Assembly (NCBI GenBank): GCA_965363725.1
Contig: CBDTUS010000223.1
Coordinates: 1 to 5,820 of the forward strand
Reading direction: 5' to 3'
Length of the DNA: 5,820 bases
From: JAGLCY01 sp965363725
GTDB lineage: Bacteria; Krumholzibacteriota; Krumholzibacteriia; LZORAL124-64-63
A program made the position numbers and the translations under genes. The notes below the pieces were generated by a model that had not been told where the DNA came from, ran no database searches, and saw nothing but the letters and a program-made list of their open reading frames with translations. Below, piece after piece: positions 1 through 5,476 of the stretch (position 1 is the first letter of the stretch; each line of letters opens with the position of its first letter).

Positions 1-18
1 CGACTGAGGAGAGAGAAC

Positions 19-789
19 ATGTCCAACCCCACCCTGGTCGATTATCACATGGAAACCGATGTCGCTTATCTCCGCCTGAACAACCCCCCGGTGAACATCA
101 TGTCCGCCGCCCTGATGGACCAAATGAGCGGGCTGCTGGAAACCGTGGCGGGCGACCGTAGCCTGAAGGCCGTGGCCATCACCGCCGAAGGCAAGGCCTT
201 CTGCGCCGGCGCCGACGTCGGCGAGCACCGTCCCGAGCACGCGGCCGGGATGATCGCGTCGTTCGGCCGCCTGTTCCGCAAACTGGACGCCCTGGAAATC
301 CCCGTGGTGATGGCCGCCGGGGGTGCGGCCATGGGTGCGGGTTTCGAACTCGTCCTGATGGCCGATGTGCTCCTGGCTTCGGAAAAGGCCAAGTTCGGCC
401 AGCCGGAAATCCGCCTCGGTTTCTTCGCGCCGGTGGGCGTAGTCGTGCTGCCGGACCTGGTGGGCCGTGCCAGGGCCATGGAGATCACCTGCTCGGGCAG
501 GACCTACTCCGCCGCCGAGATGGCCGGCATGGGCCTGGTCAGCCGGGTGGTTCCCGCCGAAGAGTTGAACGACGCCCTGGAGAACTCCCTGAACGATTTC
601 CGCGCCGCCAGCCCCCTGGTCCTGCGTCTGAACACCCGCACGCTGAAGGCCGGCCAGGCCGGATCCTTCGCCACGCGGCTCGACCAGGCGGAAAGGGTCT
701 TTCTGGAGGAGTTGATGACCTCGAGCGAACCGGTCGAGGGCATCGAGGCCTTCTACGGCAAGCGCGCTCCCGAATGGAGAAATGTATGA
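19..789 (+). CDS. dch: Cyclohexa-1,5-diene-1-carbonyl-CoA hydratase type crotonase
   Basis: A 256-residue enoyl-CoA hydratase/isomerase-superfamily protein, the usual length for the family. The oxyanion-hole segments are visible (CAGAD at 62-66 and MGAGFE at 105-110), as are both acid/base glutamates of hydratases: E110 in the GxGxEL-like stretch and E130 in FGQPEI. The stretch GADVGEHRP (64-72), the FAP after QPEIRLG, and the C-terminus (FLEELM...VEGIEAF...KR..EW) match my recollection of dienoyl-CoA hydratases from anaerobic benzoyl-CoA degradation. Those enzymes add water to the cyclic diene produced by benzoyl-CoA reductase, giving 6-hydroxycyclohex-1-ene-1-carbonyl-CoA in the cytoplasm. 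The start at 19 is supported by GAGGAGAGAG at 6-15. A TGA at 5-7 may be the stop of an upstream operon gene, though too little of it is in view. The stop overlaps the next start (ATGA), and a had-type gene three positions downstream encodes the following pathway step. The exact substrate is inferred; a generic enoyl-CoA hydratase remains possible. Confidence 0.8.
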   Translation: MSNPTLVDYHMETDVAYLRLNNPPVNIMSAALMDQMSGLLETVAGDRSLKAVAITAEGKAFCAGADVGEHRPEHAAGMIASFGRLFRKLDALEIPVVMAAGGAAMGAGFELVLMADVLLASEKAKFGQPEIRLGFFAPVGVVVLPDLVGRARAMEITCSGRTYSAAEMAGMGLVSRVVPAEELNDALENSLNDFRAASPLVLRLNTRTLKAGQAGSFATRLDQAERVFLEELMTSSEPVEGIEAFYGKRAPEWRNV

Positions 790-3104
790 AGATCGTCATC
801 GTCGGCGCCGGAGCCCTCGGCGGATTGGTCGGCGCCCAGCTGACCGCTGCCGGTGAAGACGTCACCTTCATCGAGATCAACGAGGCCCGCACCCAGCTAC
901 TGAACGAAACCGGCCTGTTCGTGGCCGAAGGCAACAAGGGTGAAACCTGCGTGCGGGTGAAGGTGGCCACGAGCGTCGAGGGGCTGCCCGTCGCCGACCT
1001 GGTCTTCGTCTCGGTCAAGACCTACCAGACCGAACTCGCCCTGCGTGCCTGTCTGTCGGTCGTCGGGCCGGACACCTTCGTCCTGTCCATGCAGAACGGC
1101 ATCGGCAATACCGACATCATGGCGAAGATCATCGAGCCGAGCCAGGTGCTGAGCGGCATCACCTATCACAGCATCCAGCACGTGGGTCCGAACCGGATCC
1201 GGTACCGACCAGGCATCAAGCCGATCCAGATCGCCCCCTACCACGGCGGGATCACTCCGGAAATCCTCGCGGTGGGCGAAGTATTCCGCGGCGCCGGCCT
1301 GAACACCGAAGTCGCCGAGCAGATCGACGACGTGATCTGGCAGAAACTGCTGCACAATGCCGTGGTCAATCCCGTCTCCGCCCTGACGGGGCTGACCTGC
1401 CGCGAGCTGCTGGACGACCCGCATCTCCAGGACTTCATGCGGGATCTGTGCATGGAGATCATCGCGGTGATGAAGGCCCGCGGCGTGCCCATCGTCCAGG
1501 AGGACGACCCCTACGCCCCGGTGGTGAACTCGCAGAAGGCCCTGGGCAAGAACCGGCCCTCCATGTGGCAGGACCTGGCCCGATCTTATCGAACTGAGGT
1601 CGACGCGATCAACGGCGCAGTGGTACGGGAAGCCGAAAAGCTCGGCCTGGACGCGCCCCACAACCGCGGGCTGGTCAACTTCATCCACTCGCGGGAGAAC
1701 GTGAGTTTCCTGCGCAAGCAGGAAGTGGCGGCGACCCTGCGCGCCACCGCCCAGGGCACCGATGAAAACGGCTCCCCGGAACCAGCGCCCCAAAAACGGT
1801 CGGCCAAGGCCCTTCGCCCCATCCGACCCGCTCCCGGGGGAGGCATGCCCCAAAGCCGGGTGCCACTGGAGACGGCCCCCAAACTGAAGAAACTCATCAC
1901 CGGCTACTATCGCGACCTGCAGGCCGCCAGTGACGACCCCGCCCGTCACGTGGCCTGGTGTTCGGGAACCGGACCGGTGGAGATCCTGCGCGCCATGGGC
2001 CTGTCCGTATATTTCCCCGAAAACCACGCCGCCCTGATAGGCGCCAGCCGTCAAACGGGGCAGTACATCCCCAGGGCCCTGCAGGAAGGATTTTCACAAT
2101 TCGCCAACAGCGCCATGGCCAGCGATATCGGCGCCATGCTCGAGGGGGACAGCCCCCTGGTGTCGGTGCACGGCATCGCAGGGCCGCCGCCGCCGGACGT
2201 GCTGACCTACAACACCAACTACGGGAATGAACTGATCCGGTGGTTCGAGTACTACGGCCGACATTTCGACAAGGAGGTGCTGGGTTTGCATCCCTTTGCC
2301 TCGCTGGACGAAGTGGGCGAGCTGGAAGTGGGCTCGGCCACCCTGCAGATCCTGCGGATGGTGGAAAAACTGGAGAAGAAATTCGACCGCAAACTGGACT
2401 ACGACAAACTGGCCGAGGTGGTCAAACTGTCCAACAAGTGCAACCGCTTATGGGGAGAAATCCTTTCCCTGTGCCGCCAGGTTCCCTCGCCTCTGACCTT
2501 TTTTGACACCCTGATCCACCTGGCACCGGCCATCGTCATGCGCGGCACTCCCGAAGCGGTGGAATACTACACCCTGCTGAAGGCCGAAGTGCAGGACCGG
2601 GTGGCCAACGGGGTGGCCGCAGTGCCGGGTGAACGATTCCGTTTTTATTGGGAAGGCCCGCCAATCTGGCCCGCGCTGCGCCCCTTGGCTGACCTTTTCT
2701 TGAATCACCAGGTGGCCGTCGTGGGGTCGACCTACTGCAGTATCGCTGCCTTGCCGGGCATCGACCCGAAGAATCCCATCGAGAGCATGGCCGGGGTCTA
2801 CACCGGCATCTTCCACAATCGCTCCGACGCCTGGAAGGAAGACCATCTGGTGAACACGTTCGCGGATTTTGGGGTGGACGGCGTGATCTACCACGAAGGG
2901 CGCACCACCCCATCGCAAAGCAATGTGCGCTACGGGCTGGAAGTCCGCCTGGGCCGGCGCACGGGACTGAAAGCTCTGGTCATCGAAGGTGATACCCATG
3001 ACCTGCGTCTGTTCTCCATGAACCAGGTGATGCACAAGCTGCGCGACTTCATCGAAATCCAGGAATTGGCCGCCGGTGCCGAGGAATCGAAAGCGAACGG
3101 ATAG
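786..3104 (+). CDS. Fusion of ketopantoate-reductase-like dehydrogenase with BcrB/BadE-like benzoyl-CoA reductase subunit
   Basis: One uninterrupted 772-codon frame with two complete domains. Residues 1-315 are a PanE/ApbA-type dehydrogenase: dinucleotide motif GAGALG (7-12), K78 in SVKT, N104 in MQNGIGN, K187/N191/N195 in WQKLLHNAVVNPVSAL, S259, and E271 in TEVDAING. These correspond to the catalytic and substrate-binding K72, N98, K176, N180, N184, S244 and E256 of E. coli PanE. Residues 318-362 form a Pro/Ala/Lys/Arg-rich linker. Residues 365-760 resemble the BcrB/BadE/BzdO subunit of class I benzoyl-CoA reductase (GPVEILRAMGL, YFPENHAALIGASR, SDIGAML, FFDTLIHLAPA, YWEGPPIW, GSTYCS, DGVIYH, TLKALVIEGD-like end). 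Only four cysteines occur in that half (392, 552, 563, 651). The three family cluster-ligand positions appear to be N441, G480 and G705. I chose the ATG at 786 over an in-frame ATG at 774 because GGAGA (776-780) sits just ahead of it, the Rossmann strand begins directly (MKIVIVGAG), and it overlaps the dch stop. The biochemical role is unknown; an NAD(P)-linked oxidoreductase associated with the neighbouring activase is an inference. Confidence 0.85.
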   Translation: MKIVIVGAGALGGLVGAQLTAAGEDVTFIEINEARTQLLNETGLFVAEGNKGETCVRVKVATSVEGLPVADLVFVSVKTYQTELALRACLSVVGPDTFVLSMQNGIGNTDIMAKIIEPSQVLSGITYHSIQHVGPNRIRYRPGIKPIQIAPYHGGITPEILAVGEVFRGAGLNTEVAEQIDDVIWQKLLHNAVVNPVSALTGLTCRELLDDPHLQDFMRDLCMEIIAVMKARGVPIVQEDDPYAPVVNSQKALGKNRPSMWQDLARSYRTEVDAINGAVVREAEKLGLDAPHNRGLVNFIHSRENVSFLRKQEVAATLRATAQGTDENGSPEPAPQKRSAKALRPIRPAPGGGMPQSRVPLETAPKLKKLITGYYRDLQAASDDPARHVAWCSGTGPVEILRAMGLSVYFPENHAALIGASRQTGQYIPRALQEGFSQFANSAMASDIGAMLEGDSPLVSVHGIAGPPPPDVLTYNTNYGNELIRWFEYYGRHFDKEVLGLHPFASLDEVGELEVGSATLQILRMVEKLEKKFDRKLDYDKLAEVVKLSNKCNRLWGEILSLCRQVPSPLTFFDTLIHLAPAIVMRGTPEAVEYYTLLKAEVQDRVANGVAAVPGERFRFYWEGPPIWPALRPLADLFLNHQVAVVGSTYCSIAALPGIDPKNPIESMAGVYTGIFHNRSDAWKEDHLVNTFADFGVDGVIYHEGRTTPSQSNVRYGLEVRLGRRTGLKALVIEGDTHDLRLFSMNQVMHKLRDFIEIQELAAGAEESKANG
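1738..1875 (+). other. Interdomain linker of the fusion protein, with a possible internal start
   Basis: This coding stretch (residues about 318-363 of the fusion) is rich in Pro, Ala, Gly, Lys and Arg and has no recognisable fold, as expected for a flexible tether between two folded domains. It contains an in-frame ATG at 1845 preceded directly by GGGGGAGG (1836-1843). Starting there would give a 419-residue BcrB-like protein, close to the length of free BcrB. The spacing between the GGAGG and the ATG is only 1-2 nt, shorter than usual, and CTCCC (1831-1835) can pair with GGGAG (1838-1842), so internal initiation is a weak possibility only. Confidence 0.5.
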
Positions 3105-3112
3105 GAGAACCC

Positions 3113-3922
3113 ATGGCAGAGCCGAAATTCAGCGCAGGCATCGACGTGGGCACCGAGTGCATAAAAGTGGTGGTAATCAACGACCAGGGTGTCATGCTCG
3201 GCAATTCCATCGTGGCCCGGCGGGGCTACTTCCAGGATCGGGTGATCGAAGCATTTCCCATTGCCCTGGAAGATGCCCAGGTCGCCGCCGAAGACTTGAC
3301 GGGCATTTGCGCCACGGGATTTGCCGAAAACTGCGTGCCCATGGCGACGACCTTTCTGGGTGATTCCGCCTGTCACGCCTTGGGCGCATTTCATTACCAA
3401 AAACAGGCCATATGCGTCATCGATATCGGCGGACGCGACCCCAAGGCTATCGAGGTCAACGAACAGGGCCGGCCCACCGGCATCCAGACCTTGCGGCGTT
3501 GCGCCGCGGGCATCGGCACTTTTTTGATCTTCGCCGCCCGCCACCTCGATGTGCACCCGAGTCACCTGCAGGAGATGGCCACCCGCACCAATGAACCATG
3601 TGACGTGGGCAGCTATTGCAGCATGTTCTCGGGCCAGGACATCCTGGAAAAACTGCGCGAGGGTGTGTCGCGAGAATCGGTGGCCCTCGGCTGCATCAAC
3701 TCAATCGCTGACCGTGTTGTCGAGATCGGCCGCTTTGACGGGCCGATTTTTGTGACCGGCGGCGTGGCCGAATACTTCCCCGGGGTGTTGTCGGCCATCG
3801 CGACCAAGACCGGCAATCACGTCGAAGCCATCCCTCAGCCCATCCTGACCGGGGCCCTGGGAGCCGCACTCTGGGTTTTCCAGGAAAAAAGCATTCCCCT
3901 GTGCCAGCAAGGAGAGAACTGA
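3113..3922 (+). CDS. BadF/BadG/BcrA/BcrD-family ATPase, BcrD-like activase subunit
   Basis: A 269-residue member of the ASKHA-fold activase family, close to the BcrD/BadG size (about 30 kDa) and to free dehydratase activators such as HgdC. Visible motifs: phosphate-1 loop GIDVGTECIK (9-18) with D11 and K18, TGF (68-70), CHALGA (87-92), phosphate-2 loop IDIGGRDPK (103-111), RRCAAGIG (128-135) with C130, SYCSMF (167-172) with C169, and VTGGVAEYFPG (214-224). C130 and C169 fit the two cysteines that each subunit contributes to the [4Fe-4S] cluster bridging an activase dimer, which couples ATP hydrolysis to low-potential electron transfer. Several residues depart from the usual consensus: Q to R at 108, S to P at 110, CAAGTG to CAAGIG, and the ESE after the second cysteine reads GQD. 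AGGAG at 3103-3107, overlapping the previous TAG, supports the start. Known partners are a BcrA-type subunit or a second copy of itself; no other activase gene is visible here, so a homodimer or an off-window partner is inferred. Confidence 0.85.
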   Translation: MAEPKFSAGIDVGTECIKVVVINDQGVMLGNSIVARRGYFQDRVIEAFPIALEDAQVAAEDLTGICATGFAENCVPMATTFLGDSACHALGAFHYQKQAICVIDIGGRDPKAIEVNEQGRPTGIQTLRRCAAGIGTFLIFAARHLDVHPSHLQEMATRTNEPCDVGSYCSMFSGQDILEKLREGVSRESVALGCINSIADRVVEIGRFDGPIFVTGGVAEYFPGVLSAIATKTGNHVEAIPQPILTGALGAALWVFQEKSIPLCQQGEN

Positions 3923-4989
3923 TGAGTAACCATGAAGTCACACGTTGGGTCATGACCGCCCAAGGTCTCCCCTGTGAATCCCGGATTGAACCCCTGGACA
4001 CCCCACCTTCCGGTGAAGTGATCGTCGAAGTCGCTGGCTGCGGCGTCTGTCACACCGATATCTCCTTCCTGCATATGGGTGTTCCCACCCGAGCGCCCCT
4101 GCCTTTGGCTCTGGGTCACGAGATCAGCGGCAAGGTCGTGAAAATGGGTGACCGCGTGGACGAATCCCTTCTCGGCCGGGCCGTGCTCGTTCCCGCGGTC
4201 ATGCCCTGCGGCCAATGCGAACTGTGCCAGAGCGGTCACCGGCGCATCTGCCGCGCCCAGGTCATGCCCGGCAACGACCGTCACGGCGGGTTTGCCTCGC
4301 ACGTGACCGTTCCCGCCCGGTACGTGTGTCCGGTGCCCGCAGGGGTGCTGGCCAAACACGAATTGTGGGAACTGTCGGTGGTGGCCGACGCCATTACCAC
4401 CCCCTTCCAGGCCGTTCGCAGTTCGGGACTGGGACGCGGCGACCTGGCCGTGTGCATCGGGGCCGGCGGCATAGGAATCCACGGGGTTCAGATCGCCGCG
4501 GCGGTCGGCGCCAAGGTCATCGCCCTGGACATCGATGACGACAAGCTGGCCGTGGCCCGCGAATACGGAGCCGACGCGGTGATCAACACCAGGGAACTGG
4601 GATTCAAGGAGATCAAGGGGCAGGTCAAGGCAGCGGCCAAAGAATTGGGCGCGCCGCGGGTGAGGTGGCGCATCTTCGAGACTTCAGGCACCAAGCCGGG
4701 GCAGGAAACCGCCTACGGCCTGTTGAACCACGGGGCGCACCTGGCGATCGTGGGTTTCACATTGGCCAAGTCGGAGCTGCGGCTGAGCAACCTGATGGCG
4801 TTCGACGCCACCGCCCAGGGAAACTGGGGGTGTGACGCGGCCTTGTATCCTGAAGTTTTGGAGTGGATCGGGGACGGACGGATCCAGGTTTCGCCGTTCG
4901 TGGAGAAGTTTGCCTTGGGAGACATCAACTCGGTGCTGGACGCGGCCCACGCGGGAACCCTGAAACGGCGGGGAGTTTTGGTGCCTTGA
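3922..4989 (+). CDS. had: 6-hydroxycyclohex-1-ene-1-carbonyl-CoA dehydrogenase (zinc/NAD alcohol dehydrogenase family)
   Basis: A 355-residue medium-chain zinc dehydrogenase. Catalytic zinc site: C43 in GVCHTD, H66/E67 in LGHEISG, probably D156 in VVADAITT. Structural zinc site: C96, C99, C102 and C110 in the CGQCELCQSG...RIC loop. The NAD-binding motif is GAGGIG (180-185), with D203 at the end of the second strand favouring NAD+ over NADP+. The segments PGNDRHGGFASHV, VVADAITTPFQAV, IFETSGT, LRLSNLMAFDA and NWGCDAALYPEVL match, as I recall them, the enzyme oxidising 6-hydroxycyclohex-1-ene-1-carbonyl-CoA to the 6-oxo compound, the step after the dienoyl-CoA hydratase. The ATG at 3922 shares its A with the upstream TGA (TGATG) and has AAGGAGAG at 3909-3916. 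A GTG at 3901 in the same frame lacks such support and would add seven unrelated residues. It is the last gene of the operon, ending 12 nt before the convergent small gene. Confidence 0.9.
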   Translation: MSNHEVTRWVMTAQGLPCESRIEPLDTPPSGEVIVEVAGCGVCHTDISFLHMGVPTRAPLPLALGHEISGKVVKMGDRVDESLLGRAVLVPAVMPCGQCELCQSGHRRICRAQVMPGNDRHGGFASHVTVPARYVCPVPAGVLAKHELWELSVVADAITTPFQAVRSSGLGRGDLAVCIGAGGIGIHGVQIAAAVGAKVIALDIDDDKLAVAREYGADAVINTRELGFKEIKGQVKAAAKELGAPRVRWRIFETSGTKPGQETAYGLLNHGAHLAIVGFTLAKSELRLSNLMAFDATAQGNWGCDAALYPEVLEWIGDGRIQVSPFVEKFALGDINSVLDAAHAGTLKRRGVLVP

Positions 4990-5001
4990 GGTACCCTAAA
5001 T

Positions 5002-5268
5002 TTACGCGTTCAACCCAATGACCAGGATCGTGGCCAGCAGAATGGCCAGAATTCCGTACCGAGGGCGGCCGTACCAGGCCGCCTTCTTTTTATTTGTCGG
5101 AGGCGAAGAAAAAAACAAGGCGACAAATGGTGGCAGGGCAAGCTCCAGATAGCTAAGGGGCTCGGGCAAAACCCGTTTGGAAAAATAGGCCAACACTATG
5201 ATGCTTAACCCTGTTGCCAGAGCGATCTGGATTCGGGGGTTGATACTGAATTTTTTGATTTCCCTCAT
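5002..5268 (-). CDS. Small three-helix membrane protein of unknown function
   Basis: An 88-residue protein I do not recognise. Hydrophobic stretches at about 13-29, 38-53 and 71-88 look like three transmembrane segments. Basic clusters lie at the N-terminus (R2, K5, K6), after helix 1 (K31-R32) and before helix 3 (K60-K62, R68, R70). There is no catalytic motif and no signal-peptidase site. The ATG at 5268 has no Shine-Dalgarno sequence, but a TTGACA-17-TAGTTT promoter directly upstream would start the transcript at or next to this ATG, which suggests leaderless translation and supports the gene. Base composition is about 49% GC, well below the neighbouring operon. It converges on the had-type gene with only a 12-nt gap, and the operon terminator lies within its 3' third. 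It could be a lineage-specific small membrane protein; function unknown. Confidence 0.55.
   Translation of the reverse strand: MREIKKFSINPRIQIALATGLSIIVLAYFSKRVLPEPLSYLELALPPFVALFFSSPPTNKKKAAWYGRPRYGILAILLATILVIGLNA
5061..5095 (+). terminator. Rho-independent terminator of the dch-had operon
   Basis: GGCGGCC (5064-5070) and GGCCGCC (5077-5083) form a perfect 7-bp stem around the loop GTACCA. The stem extends outward by G-T, A-T and G-C pairs to 5061/5086. The T-rich tract TTTTTATTT follows at 5087-5095. On the plus strand this is a standard intrinsic terminator 72 nt past the had stop. It lies inside the oppositely oriented small membrane-protein gene, so the operon transcript is antisense to the last ~30 codons of that gene. 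Confidence 0.8.
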
Positions 5269-5274
5269 TCATCA

Positions 5275-5303
5275 AAACTATCGGGCCAATGAAATCCTGT
5301 CAA
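5275..5303 (-). promoter_or_regulatory. Sigma-70-type promoter for the small membrane-protein gene
   Basis: Read on the minus strand, a perfect -35 box TTGACA (5303-5298) is followed after 17 nt by TAGTTT (5280-5275), a weak -10 box matching TATAAT at three positions. The overlapping GATAGT matches at four positions but at 15-nt spacing. The expected start point, six to seven bases on, falls at 5268-5270, the ATG of the small gene, implying a transcript with no leader. The match is by eye only. Confidence 0.5.
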
Positions 5304-5312
5304 TCCCGGCGC

Positions 5313-5338
5313 AAAAAACGCCCCCCGGGGGGCGTTTT
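5313..5338 (-). terminator. Intrinsic terminator downstream of the symporter gene
   Basis: A perfect 24-nt inverted repeat spans 5315-5338 (AAAACGCCCCCC and its complement), centred between 5326 and 5327. In the minus direction the hairpin is followed by six T residues (complement of A5313-5318), so it best serves the symporter transcript, whose stop lies about 140 nt upstream. Read in the plus direction it has four T residues and may act as a weaker backstop for transcription from the dch-had operon. Confidence 0.8.
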
Positions 5339-5476
5339 GCGCAGTGAAGTTTTATATCGATGCGTACAAATCCGCCGGCGGGTTTTCCTGCATTGATATC
5401 CAATATCCCAGCGGGTCTGGAACCGTCGCACAGCACGTCGATCTTGCCGGACACAACTTCAGAGACACAACCCAGG

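Noticed and set aside
774..785. Alternative upstream ATG for the fusion gene
   Set aside because: It has no Shine-Dalgarno sequence and adds four residues ahead of the Rossmann strand; the ATG at 786 has GGAGA at good spacing and overlaps the upstream stop.
897..2054. 385-codon open frame on the minus strand opposite the fusion gene
   Set aside because: Composition is dominated by Gly, His, Asp and Val without recognisable motifs. It lies antisense to a gene with clear conserved domains, a common artefact in GC-rich DNA.
2448..3565. Minus-strand open frames of 195 and 211 codons across the fusion/activase junction
   Set aside because: They are antisense to well-supported genes and have no motif or ribosome site worth crediting.
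3901..3921. Alternative GTG start for the dehydrogenase
   Set aside because: It would lie inside the activase coding end without a ribosome site, while the ATG at 3922 has AAGGAGAG and a TGATG overlap.
3835..4482. 215-codon minus-strand open frame opposite the activase end and the dehydrogenase
   Set aside because: Low-complexity His/Gly/Asp-rich antisense shadow; the plus-strand protein explains the region.
4980..4995. Short hairpin GGTGCC-TTGA-GGTACC spanning the dehydrogenase stop codon
   Set aside because: Six-bp stem with a G-T pair and no T-tract after it; the terminator at 5061-5095 is far better.
5368..5385. Small palindrome (CCGCCGGCGG with flanking A and T runs) between the symporter stop and its terminator
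   Set aside because: It has a short stem with no real loop and only three to four T residues; the stronger perfect palindrome at 5315-5338 explains termination.
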